In this document: positions 16,518 to 23,943 of the stretch, piece by piece
Position numbering within the stretch: the first letter of the stretch is position 1
Layout: each line of letters starts with the position of its first letter
NCBI RefSeq assembly: GCF_031202305.1
Contig: NZ_CP101731.1
Location: forward strand, 1,302,001 to 1,366,000
Length of the DNA stretch: 64,000 nt
Reading direction: 5' to 3'
Source of the DNA: Pelagibacterium sp. 26DY04
GTDB lineage: Bacteria > Pseudomonadota > Alphaproteobacteria > Rhizobiales > Devosiaceae
Translations under genes and position numbers: made by a program
Notes under the pieces: model-generated
Database searches by the model: none
What the model saw: only the letters and a program-made list of their open reading frames with translations
Told to the model about the DNA's origin: nothing

Positions 16518-16928
16518 ATGAGATTTCGAGCGCGCGCAACCGGTTTTGCCCTTTTCACGGCGCTGGCGCTCGCCGTGCCGACGGCGGCGCTCGGCCATCC
16601 CTCCTATGCGATGTATCTGATGGACCAGGAGATGGTCCTTGTGGGCGAGGTCAAGAGCTTCGACTACACAATTCCCCATTCATGGCTGCAGCTCATCGTT
16701 GCCGACGAGGACGGAACCGAGCAGGACTGGGCCATAGAAATGGAAGGGGTGCCCCAGCTTTTCCCCCAGGGGATAAGGCAGGATTACGTCGCGCCAGGTG
16801 ATCGGATCACGGTGCTGGTTCACCCCATGCGTGGCAATCGGCCGGCTGGGTTGTGGCAGGGTTCGATCGACGCGGGCGGCAGGGCGTTCGGGCGGGCGGA
16901 AGGGCTGGACGCGCCGGGCGGGGAGTAG
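16518..16928 (+). CDS. Exported DUF6152-like protein, third and divergent copy
   Basis: A 136-residue exported protein. The ATG at 16518 is preferred over the GTG at 16512 because GGGGTGG is then about 10 bases away rather than 4. Cleavage after AALG would expose HPSYAMYLMD, a version of the HHSFAMFD mature start seen at 8404 and 14131. VGEVKSFDYTIPHSWLQLIV corresponds to the FTGVVTRINPDANHLQIFF region of the other copies and keeps the more typical NPH/IPHSW form of DUF6152. The C-terminal cysteine pair of the other copies is absent. It is the last gene of the exported-protein run. Confidence 0.75.
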   Translation: MRFRARATGFALFTALALAVPTAALGHPSYAMYLMDQEMVLVGEVKSFDYTIPHSWLQLIVADEDGTEQDWAIEMEGVPQLFPQGIRQDYVAPGDRITVLVHPMRGNRPAGLWQGSIDAGGRAFGRAEGLDAPGGE

Positions 16929-16974
16929 AGGCTTCGCGGCATATCCGACGCAGGTGGCTTCCTTAAGCTGATGG

Positions 16975-16997
16975 ACCCTCGGGCTTGGCCCGAGGGT
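16975..16997. repeat. REP-like palindrome
   Basis: ACCCTCGGGC and GCCCGAGGGT form a perfect 10-bp stem around TTG. It belongs to the same palindrome type as those near 527 and 1452, and sits between the exported-protein run and the convergent P-type ATPase gene, where it could also act as a terminator. Confidence 0.55.
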
Positions 16998-17032
16998 TCA
17001 TGCCGCAAACTCCGAGCTGGTTGGGTCAGTGG

Positions 17033-19135
17033 TTAAGCGGCGTTGGCCGGTTCCGCCCTGTGCTCGTGATGATGGCTTCCCATCACCAGCCTGGGACCGC
17101 TGGCGGGCAGGTGGGCGAGGTCGAAATCGAATGAATTCTCCTTCTTGCTGAACGAGAGCAGGCGGGCTGAATTGAGGATGAAGGCCAGTTCCGAGCCCAC
17201 ATGGATCAGAACGGCTGCCACTGGGCCGACAAAGCCCAGCATCACGGCAATGATGCCCAGAACATCGATGACGACGGTGCCGGCGAAGTTGAAGAAGATG
17301 ATGCCGCGCGCCCGCCGGGCGATCTTGACGGTTTCGGCGAAACGCTCGAGGTCGTTGCCCAGCAGCACGATATCGGCCCGCTCGCGGGCGACTTCCGTGC
17401 CCGAGCCCATGGCCACGCCGACATCGGCGGCGGCCAGCGCCAGCGTGTCGTTGATCCCGTCGCCGACCATGGCGACCTTGCTCTTGCCGCCGACGAGTTC
17501 GCGGATGTGATCGAGCTTGTTTTCCGGCAGCAGTTCGGGCCGGACGTCTTCTATGCCGAGCTTTGCGCCCATGGCCTTGGCGACCGGTGCGCTGTCACCG
17601 GTGAGGAGAATCGTGCGGATGCCCATCTTGTTGAAGGCGGCGATGGCGCGGCGGGCCTCCGGGCGCTCGCGGTCGGCAATGCCGATGGCCCCGAGCAGCC
17701 GGCCGTCCTGGGCCACATGCACCCAGGTGGTCGCCTCCTCGCGGGGTTGGAGGCCGGCGAGCGAAATACCATTGCGCTCCATCCAGCTCGCATTGCCCAC
17801 GACGATGGTGCCATGTCCGGCGGTAGCCGAGATGCCCATGCCGGGGGAATAGCTGAAACTGTCGGGCTCGACGATAGCCGTCCCCGACTCGCGGGCTCGT
17901 GCCACGATGGCCTTGCCGAGCGGGTGTTCGGAACGGATTTCCGCCGTCGCGGCAGCGGCCAGGACATCGGCCTCACTGGCGCCCGGCGCCGCCATGACGG
18001 CGACCACGTCGGGTTCCCCGAAGGTCAGCGTGCCGGTCTTGTCGAGCACGATGGTATCGACCTGGCTGAGGGTTTCCAGATGCGTGCCGCCCTTGATGAT
18101 CGCGCCCAGCCGCGCCGAACGGCCGATGGCGCCCAGGATGGCGAGGGGCGTGCCAGCAGCGACGCCACAGGCGCCGGCGACGATGATGACGGCGATGGTC
18201 GAGGAGATGTTGCCGCCCGAGATGAAATATTCGATTACCGCAAAGGCCAGCGCGACGTAGACGATATAGGCGGCCAGCTTGTCGGCATAGCGTTGCACGG
18301 GAGCGCGGGAGCGCTCGGCCTGTTCGATGGCGGCGATGATGCGGCCATAACTGGTGTCGCGGCCGATGCGTTCGGCGCGGATCTCGAGGGCGCCGGATTG
18401 GTTGATCGATCCGGCATAGACGCGGGCGCCGTTGACCTTCTCGACAGGCATGGATTCACCGGTGATCCGGGTTTCGTCGACAAAGGAATTGCCGCCGGTC
18501 ACCGTGCCGTCGATGGCAACCAGAGCGCCAGGCTCGACCAGAACGGTGTCGCCGATAGCCAGATCGGAAGTCGAGATCGTATTGACCGCTCCGGCCCGGC
18601 GTACGGAGACTTCGCGCGGCAGCAATTCGAGCAGGTTGCGGATGGCGCGCCGCCCGCGTTCGACCGTCATGCCCTCGAGAACCTCGGCGATCAGCACGAA
18701 GAAGGTGATGACGAGGGCGACGAAGAAATAGCCCGTATAGGTCGCGGCCAGGATGGCAATCACCATGGAGAGCTCCATGGTCATCTGCCGGCGGCGAATG
18801 GATTCCCAGGCTTCGACGAACAGCGGCCAGCCGCCGAACAGCAGCCCCACCAGCGCGTACCAGGAGAAGGGAAGAAAGATGTCCGACCCGATCATCAGAA
18901 GGGGCGGGTTGGCGTCGGGCAGGCGCAATTGCACAGCCGCCGCGCAGAGACCGGCCACCGCGATCCGGGCGATGACCAGGGGAGAGAACTCGTGATCGTG
19001 ATGGTGGCCATGCCCGTGGTCATCATGGTCATGATGATCGTGATCGTGATCGTGATCGTGATCGTGATGATGATGGTGGTGATCGTGCCCGTGATGATGG
19101 TGGCTGTGCGGCTGCCTTGGCGCGTGTTCGATCAT
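17033..19135 (-). CDS. P1B-type heavy-metal-transporting ATPase with His-rich N-terminus
   Basis: A 700-residue P-type ATPase. The first 48 residues are mostly His and Asp, a likely zinc, cobalt or nickel sensor or store; no CxxC metal-binding domain is present. Catalytic features are intact: TGES (225-228), the DKTGTLT phosphorylation site (Asp365), the SEHP motif of P1B pumps (402-405) and GDGINDTLAL. The transmembrane motif normally reading CPC is here GAC (321-323, in VAGACGVAAGTPLA), which is unusual because both the first Cys and the Pro are lost. The last helices carry HVGSELAFILNSARL. It is probably a metal exporter; the ion cannot be assigned. It is transcribed alone, convergent to the exported-protein run. 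Confidence 0.88.
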   Translation of the reverse strand: MIEHAPRQPHSHHHHGHDHHHHHHDHDHDHDHDHHDHDDHGHGHHHDHEFSPLVIARIAVAGLCAAAVQLRLPDANPPLLMIGSDIFLPFSWYALVGLLFGGWPLFVEAWESIRRRQMTMELSMVIAILAATYTGYFFVALVITFFVLIAEVLEGMTVERGRRAIRNLLELLPREVSVRRAGAVNTISTSDLAIGDTVLVEPGALVAIDGTVTGGNSFVDETRITGESMPVEKVNGARVYAGSINQSGALEIRAERIGRDTSYGRIIAAIEQAERSRAPVQRYADKLAAYIVYVALAFAVIEYFISGGNISSTIAVIIVAGACGVAAGTPLAILGAIGRSARLGAIIKGGTHLETLSQVDTIVLDKTGTLTFGEPDVVAVMAAPGASEADVLAAAATAEIRSEHPLGKAIVARARESGTAIVEPDSFSYSPGMGISATAGHGTIVVGNASWMERNGISLAGLQPREEATTWVHVAQDGRLLGAIGIADRERPEARRAIAAFNKMGIRTILLTGDSAPVAKAMGAKLGIEDVRPELLPENKLDHIRELVGGKSKVAMVGDGINDTLALAAADVGVAMGSGTEVARERADIVLLGNDLERFAETVKIARRARGIIFFNFAGTVVIDVLGIIAVMLGFVGPVAAVLIHVGSELAFILNSARLLSFSKKENSFDFDLAHLPASGPRLVMGSHHHEHRAEPANAA
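19036..19065. repeat. Hexanucleotide tandem repeat coding for His-Asp
   Basis: Five copies of GATCGT lie inside the 5' end of the ATPase gene. On the minus strand they encode alternating His and Asp. Such a repeat can change copy number by slippage and thus vary the length of the metal-binding tail without breaking the frame. Confidence 0.85.
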
Positions 19136-19205
19136 GGCTGAATCATCCTCCCTAAAATCAGGACGCGTCCTCGTTCGCTGCGGCGGCAGAACTTTGCGCG
19201 GAACG

Positions 19206-19326
19206 TGCAGAAGTGCAGCAAAGTTGTGCAGGCGCCGTATCGGCGTGCAGGTGTTGGATGCGCCGTAGCCGTCACACTAGCCCACCTTGCGCCGATTGCC
19301 TGCACGATCACTCCGGCAAACCTGCA
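19206..19326. promoter_or_regulatory. Cluster of AraC-type half-sites upstream of the second hydrolase
   Basis: Four direct TGCAG half-sites on the plus strand start at 19206, 19214, 19227 and 19246; the 19206/19227 pair is 21 bp apart. Two inverted ones (CTGCA) start at 19300 and 19322, exactly 22 bp apart. On the minus strand the second pair reads TTCGTGCAGG...CGTGCAGG, matching the sites at 21332 and 26008. The region lies between the divergent P-type ATPase and hydrolase genes, so either or both could be controlled. Confidence 0.6.
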
Positions 19327-19397
19327 CGAACCAATCACGCTGTCGGGGACGTTGCGACGTGTCACCAAGGCCAAATGCATACTCAGGAGAAGCCGGC

Positions 19398-20054
19398 ATG
19401 CATGACAATCCCGTTGAAAGCCTCAGCTTGGGAAAGGGAAGCGACTTGACAATCGTGCTGGTGCACGGACGGACGCAGTCACCGCAAGACATGAGGGTTC
19501 ATGCCGAACGCCTTGCGCTCGATAACGTCACCTTCCTTTTTCCCCTGGCTACCGGCAACACCTGGTATCCTGGTCTGTTCATGGCTCCGATCGCGGACAA
19601 CGAGCCGGCCCTTTCCGCCGCGATCGGGCATTACGAGGCGATCGTCTCCGATCTCATCGCCAAGGGGACGCCTGCTCATCGCATCGTCGTGGGCGGGTTC
19701 TCCCAGGGTGCATGCCTGACATCGGAGTTTCTTGCCCGCCATCCTCGTCGCTATGCCGCCGCCATCTTGTGGACGGGTGGCTTGATCGGTCCCGCCGGAA
19801 CGGTGTGGCCGCTGCGGCCGGTACTTTCGGGTATGCCTGCCTACATCACCACCGCCGAGAACGATCCCTGGGTGCCGACGGACCGCGTCCGTGAAACCTA
19901 TGATTGGTTACGCCAGAGTGGCGCCAGGCCTGAACTCGATATCTTCGAGGATCGCGAGCACGGGGTGCTCGATGTCGAAATTGCAGCTGCACGACGCATG
20001 GTCGAAACGGTGCGGCCGGAAGCCGCAGATGAGCGTTTTGTGCAGCCCGGGTGA
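19398..20054 (+). CDS. Alpha/beta hydrolase, phospholipase/carboxylesterase type (second MhqD-like)
   Basis: A 218-residue serine hydrolase related in plan to the 2662 product. It has VLVHGRTQSPQDM as oxyanion region, nucleophile elbow GGFSQGACL, a probable Asp in ENDPWVP and a catalytic His in DREHGV. The ATG at 19398 is preceded by AGGAGAAG; the longer frame upstream is basic and overlaps the operator cluster. It lies between AraC-type operators and the AraC gene, near the maleylacetate reductase and PcpA-like dioxygenase genes. I infer that it hydrolyses the ring-cleavage product of that pathway, for example an ester. It is single-copy here and monocistronic. Confidence 0.84.
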   Translation: MHDNPVESLSLGKGSDLTIVLVHGRTQSPQDMRVHAERLALDNVTFLFPLATGNTWYPGLFMAPIADNEPALSAAIGHYEAIVSDLIAKGTPAHRIVVGGFSQGACLTSEFLARHPRRYAAAILWTGGLIGPAGTVWPLRPVLSGMPAYITTAENDPWVPTDRVRETYDWLRQSGARPELDIFEDREHGVLDVEIAAARRMVETVRPEAADERFVQPG

Positions 20055-20381
20055 TACAACTTTAGTCTAGGGCAAGGTGCGAACTTCCTCCCTAAATTCA
20101 GTTTTCTTTCAACGCAATAGGTTGATTTGTATCAATAAAGTGCCGGACGCCCCGGCTCTTGGGAGAGCATTGGAGGCCCCAAAAGGCGATGGTAACGTGC
20201 AGGACGGACGTTGCCCCCCATGGGAATCTACCAGACCGGCACGAGGAGGTGCCGCTGGTCGATAGGGGTGGTGGACGTAATCCTCCGTCCTGAACGATGG
20301 CACAGCCGGAAAAGGAATGGAGTGAATGCTCGCCGGCGGTCTTACGTCGGCTGGGCCAGGAGGTTTGTGGGAGGAGCGGAA
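20055..20381. other. Non-coding region upstream of the AraC-type gene
   Basis: No gene is supported: an in-frame extension to 20211 exists but has no ribosome site and odd composition. The stretch has an AT-rich patch at 20090-20140 that may hold the promoter, and a lone TGCAG half-site at 20041-20045 just before it. A second lone half-site (GTGCAGG, 20386-20392) lies at the start codon and could allow autoregulation. Confidence 0.4.
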
Positions 20382-21299
20382 ATGCGTGCAGGCGCACCCT
20401 TTGGCGTGGGCGAAACTCACGGGGTTCTGGGGCAAAAACCGAACAAGACTGCGGCCAGCAGCGACAACTACAATTGGCACTCGATCTATGCATCCTCGCA
20501 GAGCGAATATCCGTTCGAGGCGTTCTTTTCGGCGGTGGACGATCAGTTGCTGGTGCTTCATCGCACCGGTCCCGTCGCCGTCGATCGGCTGAATGGCGAC
20601 CGGGCACAAAGGCGGGTCGTGCCGGCAGGCGGCATCCATCTTGTTCCCGGCGGCATGAGCTTTGGTTTCCGGTTGTTCGAGCAACTCGATACGCTTCACG
20701 TCTACATCCGGCGAACCATTATCGAAGAAGTTGCCGCCGAAATGGCCGTGGGCGATCCCACCAATATCTCGGTTATGGGCGAGTTCGTCGATTCAGACGT
20801 GCATATGAGTAACCTGCTCCAAGCCGTGATGTTTGCGCTTGAGGATGCGGATTATGCCAACGCGCTCTACGTCGATTGCCTTGCCCGCGCGGTAGCCTCG
20901 CGCCTGGTGCGCGACTATTCCAATGCGCGTTTGCGACAGAGTTCTCCCACCGATCGGATGTCTTCGGGCGCGCTCGGCGGGCCGATCGTCAACGAAGCCA
21001 TTGCCTATATGCGCGAAAACCTGGACCGCTCGATCGGGCTGGAGGATATCGCCGCGGTCATCAACCGCAGTCCGAGCCATTTCGCGCGGCAGTTCCGTAA
21101 CGAGATGGGCACGCCACCCTATCAATATCTGGTCAATCTGCGACTCGACAAAGCCCAGGAGCTACTGCGCGAGACGCGCGTGTCCGTCGCCGAAGTGGCA
21201 TTCGAATGTGGCTTTACCCACCAGGAACACCTCACGCGCCTCTTCCGCCGGCGTTTCCAGACCACGCCCGCAGCATATCGCAAATCGTGCCAGAACTAG
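20382..21299 (+). CDS. AraC-family transcriptional regulator
   Basis: A 305-residue protein with a C-terminal double helix-turn-helix: SIGLEDIAAVINRSPSHFARQFRNEMGTPPYQYL for the first and VSVAEVAFECGFTHQEHLTRLFRRRFQTTPAAYR for the second, the canonical AraC ending. The N-terminal half is a cupin-like sensor domain without a recognised ligand. The ATG at 20382 has GGGAGGAG seven bases ahead. Direct repeats of TGCAG-type half-sites 21-22 bp apart occur at six promoters around it (4517, 11074, 19206-19326, 21332, 26008, 27221). This fits an AraC-type activator binding adjacent major grooves, and this is the only AraC gene in the window. Inducer unknown. Confidence 0.9.
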   Translation: MRAGAPFGVGETHGVLGQKPNKTAASSDNYNWHSIYASSQSEYPFEAFFSAVDDQLLVLHRTGPVAVDRLNGDRAQRRVVPAGGIHLVPGGMSFGFRLFEQLDTLHVYIRRTIIEEVAAEMAVGDPTNISVMGEFVDSDVHMSNLLQAVMFALEDADYANALYVDCLARAVASRLVRDYSNARLRQSSPTDRMSSGALGGPIVNEAIAYMRENLDRSIGLEDIAAVINRSPSHFARQFRNEMGTPPYQYLVNLRLDKAQELLRETRVSVAEVAFECGFTHQEHLTRLFRRRFQTTPAAYRKSCQN

Positions 21300-21331
21300 G
21301 CTGGAAGGCGCCGGCAGCAAAGATTGTTTTG

Positions 21332-21358
21332 TGCAGGTTCCCCTGCGAGAACGTGCAG
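21332..21358 (+). promoter_or_regulatory. AraC-type direct repeat before the maleylacetate reductase operon
   Basis: TTTTGTGCAGG and ACGTGCAGG; their TGCAG cores start at 21332 and 21354, 22 bp apart. The site is 69 bp before the 21427 start codon, so a -35/-10 pair could fit directly downstream. Confidence 0.7.
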
Positions 21359-21426
21359 GAGCGGGGTGGTGCTAGCAACTAGCTTCCGGAGTCGGAAGGC
21401 GCAGCACTTCGCGTCCGGAGGAGCAC

Positions 21427-22494
21427 ATGTATCCATTTGTCTACCAAGCACTTTCCCAGCGCGTCGTCTTTGGTTCGGGAACCATCGACCAGGTGGGGGA
21501 CGAGCTTGCGCGGATGGACCTCGCCAAGGCGCTGGTGCTCACGACGCCCCAGCAGGAGGAGACAGGGCGGAAAATGCTCGAGGCTCTCGGCGCGCGGGCG
21601 GTGGGTCTCTTTGCCGGAGCGGCCATGCACACGCCGGTCGAGGTGACCGAAAAGGCGCTCGAACAGGTCAATGCGGTGAGCGCCGACTGCGTGGTTTCGA
21701 TCGGGGGCGGTTCGACGACAGGGCTCAGCAAGGCGATCGCGCTGCGCACCGATCTGCCCCAGATCGTCATCCCCACCAGCTATGCGGGTTCGGAGGCGAC
21801 CCCGATCTTGGGTGAGACCAAGGATGGCGCCAAGACCACGCAGCGCTCGATGAAGGTGCTGCCCGAGGTCATCGTCTACGATGTCGATCTCACGATGAGC
21901 CTGCCGGCCAAGATGACGGTGACCTCGGGGCTCAATGCCATCGCCCATTCGGTGGAAGGGCTTTATACCCAGGACCGCAACCCGGTCATTTCGATCATCG
22001 CCCAAGAGGGCATTGCGGCGCTGGCGCGCGCGCTGCCGGTGATCCACGAGCGCCCCGACGATGCGGAGGCGCGCTCGGATGCGCTTTATGGCGCCTGGGC
22101 CTGCGGCACGGTGCTCGGGGCAGTGGGGATGGCGCTGCACCACAAGATCTGCCACGTGCTGGGCGGCAGTTTCGATTTGCCGCATGCCGAAACCCATTCC
22201 GTGATCCTGCCGCACGCCACCGCCTATAACGAACGCGCCGTAGCGCGGGAACTCGCCCCCGTGGCCGCAATATTTCAGTCCGAAAGCGCCGCGTCGGGCC
22301 TTTGGTCTTTTGCGCGGCGGCTCGATGCGCCCATGACGCTGAGCGAATTGGGCATGAAGCAATCCGATCTCGACCGTGCCGTCGAGATCATGATGAACAA
22401 CCCCTATTGGAACCCCCAACCGCTCGACGCGCAGGACCTGCGTGGCCTGCTCGACGACGCCTTTTTCGGGCGGGCGCCGGGGGCGAGTCTTTAG
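21427..22494 (+). CDS. Maleylacetate reductase, iron-containing alcohol dehydrogenase family
   Basis: A 355-residue group III alcohol dehydrogenase-fold protein. Its length and pattern fit maleylacetate reductases such as LinF, TftE and MacA: FGSGTI near residue 15, the nucleotide-binding GGGSTTGLSKAIAL (93-106), IPTSYAGSEATPI (115-127), GLNAIAHSVE and HHKICHVLGG. The reaction would be NAD(P)H-dependent reduction of maleylacetate to 3-oxoadipate, the step after hydroquinone or hydroxyquinol ring cleavage. It is first in an operon with four ABC transporter genes, behind an AraC-type direct repeat. The partner dioxygenase is at 26167. Specificity for chlorinated or alkylated maleylacetates cannot be told. 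Confidence 0.88.
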   Translation: MYPFVYQALSQRVVFGSGTIDQVGDELARMDLAKALVLTTPQQEETGRKMLEALGARAVGLFAGAAMHTPVEVTEKALEQVNAVSADCVVSIGGGSTTGLSKAIALRTDLPQIVIPTSYAGSEATPILGETKDGAKTTQRSMKVLPEVIVYDVDLTMSLPAKMTVTSGLNAIAHSVEGLYTQDRNPVISIIAQEGIAALARALPVIHERPDDAEARSDALYGAWACGTVLGAVGMALHHKICHVLGGSFDLPHAETHSVILPHATAYNERAVARELAPVAAIFQSESAASGLWSFARRLDAPMTLSELGMKQSDLDRAVEIMMNNPYWNPQPLDAQDLRGLLDDAFFGRAPGASL

Positions 22495-22514
22495 AGCTGA
22501 CAGGTAAGGATCGA

Positions 22515-23237
22515 ATGCTTCTCGAGTTGAAATCGGTGTCGAAGCGGTTTGGGGCCGTCGTTGCGGCGGAGGGGATCGACCTGTCGGTGGAGCAGGGGGA
22601 AGCTCTTGGAATCATCGGAGCCAATGGGGCGGGCAAGAGCTCGCTTTTCAACCTCATCACGGGCGTGCTGCGCCCCGATGCGGGGACCGTTTCCTTTCAC
22701 GGCAATGAAATAACCCGTGCGAGCGTGCGCGACCGGTGTCGCGGGGGGATCGGGCGTTCCTTCCAGATTCCACAACCGTTCGAAACCCTGACCGTCTTTG
22801 AAAACCTCATGGTGGCAGCCGAGTTCGGCGCGGGTGAATCCCCGATGGGGCTCGAGGAGACCTTTGCCATCCTCGAGATGACCGAACTGGCCGATAAGGC
22901 CAATATCGTTTCAGGCAAGCTCACCCTTTTGGACCGCAAGCGGCTTGAACTGGCGCGGGCGCTGGCCACCAACCCCGACCTGCTGCTGCTCGATGAGATC
23001 GCTGGCGGGCTGACCGAGGGCGAATGCCACAAGCTGGTCGCACTGATCAGCTCGCTGCACAAGCGCGGCGTCACCATCATCTGGATCGAGCACATCGTTC
23101 ACGCGCTGCTCTCGGTCGTCTCGCGGCTGATCGTGCTCGAGCGCGGCAAGCTGATCGCACAGGGCGAGCCCCAGGCGGTCATGGCCGATCCCGCGGTGCG
23201 GCGGTCCTATTTGGGCATTGAGGAGGTGGCATCGTGA
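22515..23237 (+). CDS. livG: Branched-chain-type ABC transporter ATPase (LivG-like)
   Basis: A 240-residue ATPase. Walker A is GANGAGKSS; the Q-loop region reads RSFQIPQPFETLTVFENLMV. The usual LSGGQ is replaced by the LTLLDRKRLELARAL form, where GKLTLLDRKR stands in for the typical SYGxQR. Walker B is LLLLDEIAGGL. The ATG at 22515 has AAGGA upstream; the frame extends further back within the dehydrogenase gene and is not used. It overlaps the next ATPase gene by four bases (GTGA). It belongs to an importer with the genes to 25944, without an adjacent binding protein. Confidence 0.88.
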   Translation: MLLELKSVSKRFGAVVAAEGIDLSVEQGEALGIIGANGAGKSSLFNLITGVLRPDAGTVSFHGNEITRASVRDRCRGGIGRSFQIPQPFETLTVFENLMVAAEFGAGESPMGLEETFAILEMTELADKANIVSGKLTLLDRKRLELARALATNPDLLLLDEIAGGLTEGECHKLVALISSLHKRGVTIIWIEHIVHALLSVVSRLIVLERGKLIAQGEPQAVMADPAVRRSYLGIEEVAS

Positions 23238-23938
23238 GTGCTCTGCTCGAAACACACAATCTCGAAGTGTTCTATGGCGACTTCCAGGCGCTGTTCGGTG
23301 TCGACGTGGTGGTCAATGCCGGCGAGACGGTAGCGATTATCGGCTCGAACGGGGCGGGCAAGTCCTCGTTCCTGAACGCGCTTTGCGGGCTCAACGCTTC
23401 CAAGCCCGACCAGATTCGCCTTGAAGGCATGGCGGTGGGGGGCACGCCTGCCTTCGACATGGTGCGCAAGGGCGTGGCGCTGGTGCCCGAAGGGCGGCGG
23501 CTGTTCCCCTCGCTTTCCGTCGAGGAGAACCTCATGGTCGGCTCGCACGGCATGAGCGAGGATCGCGGCTGGACGCTGGAAGCCATTTACGACCTGTTCC
23601 CGATTTTAAAGGAGCGGCGCAATCAAGCCTCAACGACGCTGTCGGGTGGCCAGCAGCAGATGGTGGCCATCGGCCGCGCGCTGATGAGCAATCCCAAGGT
23701 GCTGCTTTGCGACGAGATCAGCCTCGGGCTGGCTCCAGCGATCGTCAAGGACGTCTACCTGGCAGTCGCCGAGATTAAGCGGCGAGGGACGACCGTGCTG
23801 ATCGTCGAGCAGGACCTGACGGCGGCGCTGGATGCTGCGGACCGGGTCTACTGCTTCATGGAAGGGCGGGTCAGCCTCGAAGGCCGGCCGGGAGAGCTCA
23901 CGCGCGAGCAGATACAAGACGCATATTTTGGGGTTTAG
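23234..23938 (+). CDS. livF: Branched-chain-type ABC transporter ATPase (LivF-like)
   Basis: A 234-residue ATPase with Walker A GSNGAGKSS, GVALVPEGRRLFPSLSVEENL typical of LivF, the ABC signature LSGGQQQMVAIGRAL and Walker B VLLCDEISLGL. It starts with GTG at 23234 behind GAGGAGG, overlapping the LivG-like stop, so translation is coupled. It pairs with the LivG-like ATPase to energise uptake through the LivH/LivM-like permeases that follow. Confidence 0.92.
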   Translation: MSALLETHNLEVFYGDFQALFGVDVVVNAGETVAIIGSNGAGKSSFLNALCGLNASKPDQIRLEGMAVGGTPAFDMVRKGVALVPEGRRLFPSLSVEENLMVGSHGMSEDRGWTLEAIYDLFPILKERRNQASTTLSGGQQQMVAIGRALMSNPKVLLCDEISLGLAPAIVKDVYLAVAEIKRRGTTVLIVEQDLTAALDAADRVYCFMEGRVSLEGRPGELTREQIQDAYFGV

Positions 23939-23943
23939 GCGGC

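Noticed and set aside
19036..19065. Possible CRISPR-like array
   Set aside because: It is a simple hexamer repeat in a coding region without spacers. No CRISPR array was seen anywhere in the window.
17201..19141. 646-codon plus-strand frame opposite the P-type ATPase
   Set aside because: Shadow of the ATPase gene; no family motif, and it ends in a Val/Ile/Met repeat that is the reverse of the His-Asp tract.
20211..20381. N-terminal extension of the AraC-type protein
   Set aside because: The ATG at 20211 lacks a ribosome site, while the ATG at 20382 has GGGAGGAG and gives a normal AraC length.
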